The notes beneath the pieces are model-generated. The model searched no databases and had not been told where the DNA came from. It saw only the letters and a program-made list of their open reading frames with translations. From the IMG/VR virus record IMGVR_UViG_3300048928_000648, positions 1 through 50,684 of that record: DNA of 50,684 bases. One strand, 5' to 3'. The translations under genes and the position numbers were made by a program. The DNA is from a virus. Shown piece after piece: positions 1 through 6,744 of this stretch. The first letter of the stretch is position 1; each line of letters opens with the position of its first letter.

Positions 1-1461
1 TTAATAATCAAGGGGTTCCAGCCTAACTTGGATATTTACATCTGATCCGTTAGTGATATCAACTATTTTAATAAGCTGCCTTAAAGCGTTTTTGATTTCT
101 CCGCGATTGTTAGAATTCAGATTTGGTTTTAATGAGTCAACACGCTTTAGAAAATCTTTTTCTAAGCCGGCTCTTGAACCCGTTTCTGCAATGGAAATTT
201 GTTCTTCAATCTCTTCTCGCTCTCTGTTTATTCTATCGCGAGCAATACGATAATCTTCTCGACTTATGTCATCGTCTTCAAACAACTCGATTTGTTTTTG
301 CATTTTTACATCTAATTTTTTTAATTTTTCATGTAGTTTCGAAGTATCAACTTGGTTATCAGCTTCAGTAACGGGAACTTCTCCAAAATCACCAGTTATC
401 TGTTGTCCAATTTCTTTTAGATTTCCAAGTACAGTGTTCTCGATCTCATCTCTCCTAATATAGTGGTGATAACATTCTCCTTTTTTAGAGTAAGTGTTAC
501 ACACGTAATTATAATATTCTCGACCACTGTTTTTTCTTCTATAACGTCCTATCATAAGACCGCCACAATGAGCACAACGTAAAAGGCCTGATAGTAGCCA
601 ACGTTCGTTATCGGCTTGTGCTCCTGCTCGTCTTCGTGATGTTATAGCCATCTGTAATTGCTGGAAAGTGTCTTTGTCTAATATAGCCTCGTGATGGTTA
701 TCAATAATAATCCATTCTTCTGGGGGTCTAGTAAGTATCTTTCCTCGCAGTGCATAAGTACGATTGTAAATCATTGTGCCGGTCAATGTCTCTCGATGCA
801 TAAGCCTACGTACTGATCCCTGAGAAAACTGATTTCCATCTTTCGTTTTGATACCCATATCCTTTAGTCTCATCATTACCTTATGAGCACCTTCTCCTTC
901 AATCATCCACTCAGCCATTTTTTTAACAATTTCCGCTTCATTTTTGTTTATCACTAATTTTCCATCAACTATATCGTATCCAAAACAAGGCCTTGATATT
1001 GCCTTATCCGTATTAGTAACGAGAGAAATCATGTTTTCTCTGACACGTTCACTATTGCGTCCTCGCTCAAATTCAGCAAAAGCCCCAAGTATATGCAGAG
1101 CCATTCTACCAGTAGCGTTGGAAGTATCAAAGCGCTCACTTGCAGATGCAAAGCCACACTGTAACTCGTCAAATTCATCTACGAGCATGAGTAATTCCTT
1201 TAGGTTTCGGCAAAGGCGGTCAATTTTAGTTATGACAACCATTCCGATTTCTTTTTTACGTACTTGTCTCAGCATCCTTGTGAGTGCTGGACGCTTTAAA
1301 TTGCCTGCGGAGTAACCGTCATCGTTAAACACTTCAATAGTCCCCGACCAATCCATGGCATGACAATATGCTCTTAATCGTTGTTCCTGCTCAGATAGAG
1401 AGTTTCCTTTTAAAGCTTGTTCATCGGTACTAACACGAATATATAGTGCTATTTTTTTCAA
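1..1461 (-). CDS. int: Large serine recombinase (phage integrase)
   Basis: Site-specific recombinase expected to integrate and excise the phage between attP and attB through a covalent serine-DNA intermediate. The N-terminal resolvase domain has the catalytic motif YIRVSTDEQ (Ser11) and the downstream arginine-rich segment (KIDRLCRNL). It is followed by a recombinase domain, a zinc ribbon (CAHCGG, later a C-x8-C pair, about residues 294-335) and a C-terminal coiled coil, the usual order for this class at 486 aa. The start is TTG with an AAGGG-like ribosome site somewhat far upstream; no in-frame ATG lies close. It is transcribed away from the rest of the phage, and its stop codon is the first base of the window. 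Family assignment is secure; attachment-site specificity cannot be read. Confidence 0.96.
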   Translation of the reverse strand: MKKIALYIRVSTDEQALKGNSLSEQEQRLRAYCHAMDWSGTIEVFNDDGYSAGNLKRPALTRMLRQVRKKEIGMVVITKIDRLCRNLKELLMLVDEFDELQCGFASASERFDTSNATGRMALHILGAFAEFERGRNSERVRENMISLVTNTDKAISRPCFGYDIVDGKLVINKNEAEIVKKMAEWMIEGEGAHKVMMRLKDMGIKTKDGNQFSQGSVRRLMHRETLTGTMIYNRTYALRGKILTRPPEEWIIIDNHHEAILDKDTFQQLQMAITSRRRAGAQADNERWLLSGLLRCAHCGGLMIGRYRRKNSGREYYNYVCNTYSKKGECYHHYIRRDEIENTVLGNLKEIGQQITGDFGEVPVTEADNQVDTSKLHEKLKKLDVKMQKQIELFEDDDISREDYRIARDRINREREEIEEQISIAETGSRAGLEKDFLKRVDSLKPNLNSNNRGEIKNALRQLIKIVDITNGSDVNIQVRLEPLDY

Positions 1462-1629
1462 ACGGTATTCATTCCCTTCTTTACCTAATGTCTTTTAAGT
1501 AAACACTGCTTATTTTATAAAAACAAGTATCAATCCTTTCTTCGTATGAAATATATACTGAAAAATTCCTTAAAAAATAGGAAATAACTATAAATCATTA
1601 GGTTTTCTATAGTGTATTCTTATAACATG
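1462..1629. other. AT-rich spacer; candidate attP / integrase promoter region
   Basis: About 170 bases between the integrase start and the structured RNA hold no convincing gene. The segment is very AT-rich and must contain the integrase promoter (minus strand) and probably the promoter of the RNA (a TATAAC-like box lies at about 1620-1625). In phages with large serine integrases attP usually lies next to int, so this is the natural place to look. No diagnostic core or inverted repeat could be fixed by eye. Confidence 0.3.
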
Positions 1630-2178
1630 GAAAACAAAGAGAGAGCAGCACCCGACACAAACATATACCTGTTTGACGGTGGTAGGCGTAAGACGAGCGG
1701 CACCAGTTAGCCCCTTGCTATAAGACCTACAGAGAGCCGCAAGGGTAGGACAAGCGGGCATGCTGCTCTTTCTGTTTGTTCCTAGTAACTCCATTCTTGC
1801 TAAAGTGCGCCTGACGAGCGCATTCCTCATGCATGGTGATCCTAGCCGCTAAAGAGTGGATCAGGAGCGCAACTGGTCGCGTCAGCAAGTACCGGATTCC
1901 AACAAAGCTTATATCAATACCTGTAAGCCCAGGCTGTACGAAACGCGTTCGTGTGGTCTGGCGGGGTTTCATGCAGAATACATGGTGTGCTGCTGGATTC
2001 ATTTCCGGCTGGTCCCGGTTCACATCCGGGCTTCTGCTACTATAATATTTCACTTTCATGACTTTATGGTTTTACTCCTATCATGCGGTGCCATGCCGTT
2101 AGAGTCTCCTTGACCGTGACCACAGCGGGTAATGATAGGATCGTGGCGGCTGCCAGTGCCGTAATAAACTGGCTTTTA
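1630..2178 (+). ncRNA. Large structured non-coding RNA (GOLLD/ROOL-like candidate)
   Basis: No protein-like reading frame with a ribosome site spans this ~550-base stretch, but it is full of pairing. Bases 1630-1650 pair with 1761-1781 in a 21-position helix (17 Watson-Crick pairs and one wobble), enclosing smaller hairpins such as CAAAC/GTTTG (about 1659-1676). Further stems are TGATCC/GGATCA (about 1838-1865), ACGAA/TTCGT (about 1938-1952), CCCGG/CCGGG (about 2015-2030), CCTATCAT 2077-2084 with ATGATAGG 2132-2139, and a final GCCAGT/ACTGGC hairpin (2152-2173) followed by TTTTA. The RNA ends two bases before a tRNA gene. Length, Firmicutes phage setting and tRNA neighbourhood match what is known for the GOLLD and ROOL RNA classes. 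The class itself is inferred; I cannot align it to a covariance model. Confidence 0.6.
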
Positions 2179-2179
2179 T

Positions 2180-2250
2180 ACCGGGATCGGTTAATGGTAA
2201 ACCTACGGATTCCAAACCCGTGACTGGGGGTTCGATTCCCTCTCCCGGTG
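2180..2250 (+). tRNA. trnW: tRNA-Trp (anticodon CCA)
   Basis: A 71-base cloverleaf: acceptor ACCGGGA pairs perfectly with TCCCGGT, D arm GGT/ACC has the loop TAATGGTAA, and the T arm is GGGGG-TTCGATT-CCCTC. The anticodon arm is ACGGA/CCCGT around TTCCAAA, placing CCA after U33. One A-C mismatch closes the anticodon loop. The 3' CCA is not encoded. It directly follows the structured RNA and is probably cut from the same transcript. Phage tRNA-Trp genes may compensate for host tRNA loss during infection (inference). Confidence 0.8.
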
Positions 2251-2321
2251 TTCGCACAGAGAGTGGCGTTTATGCGCTGCTCTTTTTTGTGCGCAAAAAT
2301 AATAGAAAAGGAAGTGTTGTA

Positions 2322-2606
2322 ATGAGTACAGAAGCAAGCGCAGTACGTAATGGCGGATATGGGTATCTTGGTTCGGATAATATCTTTAAGGTGGTTAACA
2401 CCGAGGCTGAGGCTCTTAAATATAGCCTCACTGGTAAAGTGGTAAGCTTTGCTGGTCCACACGCATACGGCAACCCTGTTGTCCCTACGGGTACGGGTGA
2501 GTACGATCAGTTGGCTATCAAGCTGCATGCTGATGGTAGCCTGACCGAGAGCGAAGGTTTTACGATTCCTGCTCACATTGCCAAGGTAGTCAAAGAGCTG
2601 CAGTAG
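2322..2606 (+). CDS. Hypothetical protein (94 aa) downstream of tRNA-Trp
   Basis: A 94-residue soluble protein without recognised family, beginning at ATG 2322 behind the ribosome site AAAAGGAAG. It is rich in Gly, Ala and Val and has no signal peptide, membrane segment or cysteine cluster. Upstream in-frame codons run through the tRNA gene and are not used. It probably shares the RNA/tRNA transcript. Function unknown. Confidence 0.7.
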   Translation: MSTEASAVRNGGYGYLGSDNIFKVVNTEAEALKYSLTGKVVSFAGPHAYGNPVVPTGTGEYDQLAIKLHADGSLTESEGFTIPAHIAKVVKELQ

Positions 2607-2709
2607 TGATGTGAAAAGCGAAGGAGTGAAATAGTTTTATTCTCGACCTATTTACTTAAAAAAGATAGAATCTTGATGAGAAGTAAATTACATCAAGGGA
2701 GATGTCTTT

Positions 2710-3150
2710 ATGTATAATAGGGCATTGGATAGGGAACGAGATATTTTAACTCCTGCAGAAGTGCTGTCAATTGATAAAGAAATATTAGAATCAGTGTTTG
2801 AGAAGACGGAGCTTAATTACAAGCCCGGTGATCAGTTTTTTATCAAAGGGAAACCTGAGACCAGTTATGTGGTTAAAGGCGGAGAATTTGATAAAGTGCA
2901 TAACTTTTACCTTGTATACGGGGATGGACAAAAAGTAGACTGTGAGGATGTATACCCACTCTTTACAACCGGAATGTTGATTGAGTGTTTGTCTCTCCAT
3001 CACGCCTTTATTCTTCATTCATTTGGTAACGGATGGATTGTTTTGTGGGACAGCATGATTTCCATTGAAAGCGAAAAGGGCGAGTTGCTTGTATCGTTTC
3101 TGTGGAGAGCTTTAATAGAGATTGAGAAGTCGGGGACGTTTTTTTGGTAG
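2710..3150 (+). CDS. Hypothetical protein (146 aa)
   Basis: A soluble 146-aa protein of unknown function starting at ATG 2710 with GGGAGATG upstream. The N-terminal third is charged (RERDILTPAEVLSIDKE); the middle contains aromatic-rich, beta-like segments (HNFYLVYGDGQKVDCEDVYPLF). No catalytic motif is recognised. It lies between the two tRNA loci in an accessory region. Confidence 0.65.
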   Translation: MYNRALDRERDILTPAEVLSIDKEILESVFEKTELNYKPGDQFFIKGKPETSYVVKGGEFDKVHNFYLVYGDGQKVDCEDVYPLFTTGMLIECLSLHHAFILHSFGNGWIVLWDSMISIESEKGELLVSFLWRALIEIEKSGTFFW

Positions 3151-3198
3151 TCAAATAGTTGCAATAGTGTTTATCCCCGGAGCTGATCCGGGGACTTT

Positions 3199-3269
3199 AG
3201 TAGGCCATGTTCCTTGGTGGCGAAAGGCTTCAAAACCATTTGTGGCAGGTTCGATCCCTGCGCCTACTG
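3199..3269 (+). tRNA. Degenerate tRNA or tRNA-like element (anticodon position TCA)
   Basis: The 71-base element has a perfect 7-bp acceptor (AGTAGGC/GCCTACT), a perfect T arm (GCAGG-TTCGATC-CCTGC) and 39 bases between them, the spacing of an ordinary tRNA. The loop CTTCAAA would place TCA (a UGA reader, as in opal-suppressor or selenocysteine tRNAs) at the anticodon, but its stem (AAAGG against ACCAT) and the D arm are badly paired. A CAA reading in a shifted loop is possible. A hairpin CCCCGGA/TCCGGGG lies just upstream (3175-3193). Possibly a decayed or divergent tRNA. Confidence 0.45.
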
Positions 3270-3292
3270 ATATAAGCGAACATGTAAATCAT

Positions 3293-3430
3293 CTACTGTA
3301 TACTATGCATAATCGCACCTACCATAATGAACGCAATACCAACAACAAGTGCTTTTACTAAAATCGGATAAATGACCCTGTCGTAAAATGCTTCCAATAC
3401 GTCAAAAATGGAATCTACAAATCTATCCAT
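3293..3430 (-). CDS. Small membrane peptide (45 aa)
   Basis: A short minus-strand gene with an excellent ribosome site (AAAGGAGGTGTGATGT before ATG). The peptide has an amphipathic acidic N-terminus (MDRFVDSIFDVLEAFYDRV) and one hydrophobic membrane segment (ILVKALVVGIAFIMVGAIM). It runs against its neighbours. Small single-span peptides in prophages are often toxin-like or holin-like, but no family is recognised here. Confidence rests on the ribosome site and clear membrane pattern. Confidence 0.65.
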   Translation of the reverse strand: MDRFVDSIFDVLEAFYDRVIYPILVKALVVGIAFIMVGAIMHSIQ

Positions 3431-3523
3431 ACATCACACCTCCTTTCGAACTAATACTTTCGGCGCACAAAAAGGAATATCCTTCCTATGTGTCGAATTG
3501 TTGTGTCGAAGGAGGTGGGTAAT

Positions 3524-3742
3524 TTGGCATACTCGAAATGTTTGGGGTGTGGCGGTTCGAATTTCGAGATCGTGGAAAAAACACCTATGAACTCAAAGTT
3601 CAAGATGATATTTGTTCAGTGTGCTTCATGTGGCGGTGTAATTGGTGTTATGGATTTTTACAATATCGGCCAACAAACGGAGCAAATTAAAGACGGTTTA
3701 AAAAAAGTTGCAGCTAAAGCAGGAGTAAGGCTCGATTTTTAA
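3524..3742 (+). CDS. Zinc-ribbon protein (72 aa)
   Basis: Starts at TTG 3524, eight bases after AAGGAGG; an upstream ATG in frame (3488) lacks such a site. Two CxxC pairs (KCLGCGG near the N-terminus and QCASCGG in the middle) make a zinc ribbon, followed by a charged helix ending in Phe. The likely role is nucleic-acid or protein binding, but no partner is evident. A strong terminator follows at once. Confidence 0.7.
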   Translation: MAYSKCLGCGGSNFEIVEKTPMNSKFKMIFVQCASCGGVIGVMDFYNIGQQTEQIKDGLKKVAAKAGVRLDF

Positions 3743-3752
3743 GAATTAATTA

Positions 3753-3779
3753 AGCACCCTAACCGGTGCTTTTTCTTTT
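3753..3779 (+). terminator. Rho-independent terminator
   Basis: AGCACC-CTAACC-GGTGCT hairpin followed by TTTTCTTTT, ten bases after the zinc-ribbon gene. Confidence 0.85.
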
Positions 3780-3861
3780 GCTCTTTTTCACAAGTTCAAC
3801 TAAAATTTAGGTGTCATTGTACTATATTTATTCTCAGCAAAACCATTCAGGGGTTTGAATC

Positions 3862-4182
3862 ATGGTTATCAAGATAACTTCGGCTTGTGGAATTGAGGTT
3901 GAGTATTCACCGACTTTGGGAGACGCATGTCGAATTGGAAAACACTTAACTGGGGGTGGAGACGTGAAAGTGCTTGCTGAATTGGAAAAATCGCTATCTG
4001 ATTTTATGAATCGCAATAACAAAAAGCCTCTTAAAATATCACTTAATTATCAGACATATAAGGAGCTCTCACAGGAAACAATTGCGCTACGCTCTTTTCC
4101 GCCAACGGGCGAGGGTGACAACTTTAGAGGCGTTCCTCTTAGTGTTGATTCTAATCAAGAACAGAATATTTTATTGATGTAA
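3862..4182 (+). CDS. Hypothetical protein (106 aa)
   Basis: A soluble 106-aa protein starting at ATG 3862 with AGGGG eight bases upstream. The C-terminal half looks disordered (FPPTGEGDNFRGVPLSVD). No recognised domain. It forms its own unit, bounded by terminators at 3753-3779 and 4182-4209. Confidence 0.55.
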   Translation: MVIKITSACGIEVEYSPTLGDACRIGKHLTGGGDVKVLAELEKSLSDFMNRNNKKPLKISLNYQTYKELSQETIALRSFPPTGEGDNFRGVPLSVDSNQEQNILLM

Positions 4183-4209
4183 GTCGCTCATACGAGCGGC
4201 TTTTTTCTT
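4182..4209 (+). terminator. Rho-independent terminator
   Basis: GTCGCTC-ATAC-GAGCGGC hairpin (one G-T pair) followed by TTTTTTCTTT, overlapping the end of the preceding gene. Confidence 0.85.
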
Positions 4210-4244
4210 TGCCCTTATTCCACCAGGAAGGAGATGTGAAAAGC

Positions 4245-4634
4245 ATGATGAAAGAAAATATAGACATGGCATTTACTGCTGATAAACCTGAATTAAATTA
4301 CCGCGAACAACTGGAACGTCACCTGTACACTATCAATGGTGTGTTGGAAGAAATAGAAGAGGCATCGCCAAGACCGGATAAACTTCTTATCCTTTCGGAA
4401 AAGGCCGTAAATTTGTATGGGCACCTGATGATTGCGAAGACTCATGCACTGGAGGCTCTTGTTCAGGTTGAACACGCGTCTGCTGGAGCTACAATCGTCA
4501 TTGACGGTTCTATTGATCAGACAAGGGATTTGCAAAAAGAATTTAATGAAATATTCAGAGAACACGAGGAACGGCTTGAAATGATGCGGAATGGAATGAG
4601 AAGTAGAGACGGTAAGGACGGTAGAGGCGCATGA
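4245..4634 (+). CDS. Hypothetical helical protein (129 aa)
   Basis: Starts at ATG 4245 (or the adjacent ATG 4248) behind AAGGAGATG. The protein is almost wholly alpha-helical by composition, with long Glu/Leu/Arg heptad-like runs (EQLERHLYTINGVLEEIEE and REHEERLEMMRNGMR) suggesting a coiled coil. The next gene overlaps its stop through ATGA, so they are translationally coupled. No family recognised. Confidence 0.7.
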   Translation: MMKENIDMAFTADKPELNYREQLERHLYTINGVLEEIEEASPRPDKLLILSEKAVNLYGHLMIAKTHALEALVQVEHASAGATIVIDGSIDQTRDLQKEFNEIFREHEERLEMMRNGMRSRDGKDGRGA

Positions 4635-4870
4635 CACCCTATCAATTTGAAGTGTGGAAACGAAAGTGTAGGAAGAGAGCATTGGGCAATTTTATCAGAC
4701 ATTTACAAGACTCTTTCACAAATTCATTCGTAGAGGCTGGTGTTCCTAAACCTCTTGTGGAAGTTGTCTTTAATTTTGATAGAGTGCAATTAGGCACGCT
4801 AGAATTAGAGAATCAAACGGTTGAAGTGGTGTATGACTCACCACTGCCTCTCACGCCAGAGTATTCGTAA
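4631..4870 (+). CDS. Hypothetical protein (79 aa)
   Basis: A 79-aa protein with a basic N-terminus (EVWKRKCRKRALGNFIRH). It overlaps the previous gene by four bases (ATGA) and the next by one base (TAATG), showing a tight three-gene operon. No recognised motif. Confidence 0.65.
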   Translation: MTPYQFEVWKRKCRKRALGNFIRHLQDSFTNSFVEAGVPKPLVEVVFNFDRVQLGTLELENQTVEVVYDSPLPLTPEYS

Positions 4871-5052
4871 TGTTCAAATGGTTGATGGAATCATATCCAC
4901 CTGTTGATACATTTGAATGTTCTCATTGTGGCAAGAAGACACCCGGTAAATGGTGCAACTACTGTCCAAGCAGACGAGGGACCTACTGGGATAAGAACGG
5001 TACACCTTGTAAACCGACTGCGAGGCTCAATCCGAATATAATTAAGCAGTGA
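4870..5052 (+). CDS. Small zinc-binding protein (60 aa)
   Basis: Contains CSHCGKKTPGKWCNYC, two CxxC knuckles typical of a zinc ribbon, in a 60-aa protein. It is the last gene of the coupled operon starting at 4245 and lies directly upstream of the iteron-like repeat region. A replication-linked role is possible from that position only. Confidence 0.6.
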   Translation: MFKWLMESYPPVDTFECSHCGKKTPGKWCNYCPSRRGTYWDKNGTPCKPTARLNPNIIKQ

Positions 5053-5090
5053 ATGTTTATACACAATATACATTAATGATGAATATTTGT

Positions 5091-5213
5091 GGTGGACAAT
5101 CATACCCCACTAAGTTATCGCTCTTGGGGGACAATCGTCCACCACTAAATGCACATTGAACATATCTCTTGGGGGACAATCATACCCCTCTAGTGGGGGA
5201 CAATTACCCCCCT
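5091..5213. repeat. Iteron-like repeats, copy A (four units)
   Basis: Four 19-base units with a shared pattern GGGGGACAATC-NNN-CCCCT lie at 5091-5109, 5126-5144, 5171-5189 and 5195-5213. Each is a semi-palindrome with G-rich left and C-rich right arms. A purine/AT-rich tract (5214-5275) follows. The same arrangement occurs inside the O-like replication gene at 43375-43477. Together these make the 5053-5361 gene-free stretch a candidate replication origin or initiator-binding region. Confidence 0.65.
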
Positions 5214-5275
5214 AAGAAAGAAAAAAGAAATAAAAGAATAATAATATATATAATATATAGCTCATTTAGAGTTAA
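5214..5275. other. AT-rich tract beside iterons (possible unwinding element)
   Basis: A run of A-rich then TATATA-rich sequence immediately after the last iteron. It is similar in character to the tract at 43480-43525, suggesting a DNA unwinding element. Inferred from composition and position only. Confidence 0.4.
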
Positions 5276-5361
5276 TAGATACATACATCGTTCGTATGCA
5301 TTATGCATAAAAGACGGTGTATTTGTTGTTCATACATAAACAAAGAGAAAGGATGAGGATC

Positions 5362-5739
5362 ATGACCACATATCACAACATATTCAGATGGCATATCAAG
5401 AGAGCAAGGATAACAGGAGACAGCACAGCAGTTATTGATATCTACATACCAGGAGTGAATCAACGTGATCGGGTAGATATACGATTAAACCTGATTGATA
5501 GATTACGTGGTATTGATATCGAGAAGAAGACATTACGCACATTAGATAAGTGGATACTGATTTGTCATGAGAAGAATATAGAACTGGATAGAGCAGATGC
5601 ATTGAGCAGAATTCATCATGAACCAGGAGCTTATGCGAGCATAGTTCCATATAGCAGGATTGTCACTAAGGGTACAGACAGGCCACCCTTATACCAATCA
5701 GTGAACAGTACTCTTAATAAAGGGCGTGAGAATGTATGA
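5362..5739 (+). CDS. Hypothetical protein (125 aa)
   Basis: Starts at ATG 5362 with AAAGG nine bases upstream; an in-frame ATG at 5353 sits too close to that site. The protein is basic, Arg/Ile rich, and predicted soluble. It overlaps the following gene by ATGA. No family recognised; it lies just after the iteron and AT-rich segment, in a locus of its own. Confidence 0.65.
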   Translation: MTTYHNIFRWHIKRARITGDSTAVIDIYIPGVNQRDRVDIRLNLIDRLRGIDIEKKTLRTLDKWILICHEKNIELDRADALSRIHHEPGAYASIVPYSRIVTKGTDRPPLYQSVNSTLNKGRENV

Positions 5740-5999
5740 GTAGGATAGTACGAGAAGAACAATACTCTGACGATGAAGCGGTCAAACAGTTCCTTGATCA
5801 ATTGCTGAGTCTATCAAACCTTACTCTATCGTTGAAGAACGTAGAGAACATATACAGCAATATACTTGGCAAGGGCGTACATCCTGACATTAGTAAGTTG
5901 CTCAGTATCTTGGACGATAAGGATGAGGCAGACCTTAGACGTATCTGCAATAAGCTGATCAAAGGCGGAATACAATTGGGATTTCTACAGGATAAATAA
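5736..5999 (+). CDS. Hypothetical helical protein (87 aa)
   Basis: Translationally coupled to the previous gene (ATGA overlap). It is rich in Leu, Asp and Lys with helical segments (DEAVKQFLDQLLSLSNLTLS) and has no cysteines or membrane spans. Function unknown. Confidence 0.65.
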   Translation: MSRIVREEQYSDDEAVKQFLDQLLSLSNLTLSLKNVENIYSNILGKGVHPDISKLLSILDDKDEADLRRICNKLIKGGIQLGFLQDK

Positions 6000-6018
6000 T
6001 TTTAAAAGTCTTCTTTTT

Positions 6019-6101
6019 CTCCAGAAAAATTAAATTTGGGTCCTTCTGGAGCTTAAAAATAGGTACGGGTGCGCATGAGCCCGAAAATGCTCCAGTTTTT
6101 T
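6019..6101 (+). promoter_or_regulatory. Terminator with competing upstream pairing (possible attenuator)
   Basis: CTGGAGC (6046-6052) can pair with GCTCCAG (6089-6095), followed by TTTTTTATT, a terminator with an inner GGGT/GCCC hairpin. The same CTGGAG can instead pair with CTCCAG at 6019-6024, which would free the terminator's right arm. This mutually exclusive arrangement sits upstream of the terminase and late genes. The remaining bases to 6231 show no gene. Confidence 0.5.
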
Positions 6102-6231
6102 ATTCAGGATTTCACTTCCGTTTCCGCTTTAAAGAGCGTAGGAGCGCGATAGAGAGATTTTTTCTACTAATTAAGGGGTCAGTTAGGGTCAGGATTTAAG
6201 AGGGCTTAAAACGGAAGCAGGAGGGCTGACG

Positions 6232-6744
6232 ATGGCTAAAGCTAAGACGGAAGCAATTAAGGTACATGATCAAATAGTTCAGACTGGTGAACTGGCTGCC
6301 ATCGTCGGCAAATCAGACCGCTGGATCAGGCAATTGACCGCTGAAAAGGTGCTGCAGCAGTGCTCCAGAGGTAAATACATCTTGGGTGAATCTGTTCAGT
6401 CTTATATTGAGCATGTTTCTGGTGGTAAGGAAGTCGATAAAGGGCCTCGGCTGATAGATTATAAGACCGAACATGAAAAAACGAAGGCAGAAAAGGCAGC
6501 GCTGGAGTTGGATCTTTTAAAGGGTAATCTCCATGCGGCTGGAGACGTGGAAAAACTTCTCGCAGACTTGATAATTACAACAAAGTCACGGCTGCTTGGG
6601 ATTCCGCACCGGGTAGCGACTGAGTGTGAGAACGAGACGGCGGATGTTATAGAGTCTGTTGTCCGGCGAGAAGTAGAATCAGCACTTGCTGGACTGGCCC
6701 GTTATTCCCCGGATCAGATCGGTGGCGGCACAGATGATAGCTGA
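6232..6744 (+). CDS. Terminase small subunit (Nu1-like)
   Basis: The DNA-recognition subunit of the packaging motor. It begins with a winged-helix-like domain (GELAAIVGKSDRWIRQLTAEK, about residues 18-38), then a charged helical region (YKTEHEKTKAEKAALELDLL) resembling the lambda gpNu1/phage packaging-protein family, and a C-terminal part that would bind the large subunit. At 170 aa it matches the family size. GGAGGG lies upstream of ATG 6232. It overlaps the start of the large subunit, as is usual. Opens the late head operon. Confidence 0.85.
   Translation: MAKAKTEAIKVHDQIVQTGELAAIVGKSDRWIRQLTAEKVLQQCSRGKYILGESVQSYIEHVSGGKEVDKGPRLIDYKTEHEKTKAEKAALELDLLKGNLHAAGDVEKLLADLIITTKSRLLGIPHRVATECENETADVIESVVRREVESALAGLARYSPDQIGGGTDDS

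Noticed and set aside
1727-2576. Minus- and plus-strand open frames across the structured RNA and tRNA
   Set aside because: They run through a tRNA gene and strong RNA stems, lack ribosome sites and have unlikely composition.
5091-5213. CRISPR array
   Set aside because: Repeat units are semi-palindromic with irregular spacing (24-45 bases), no uniform spacers and no cas genes; iterons fit better.
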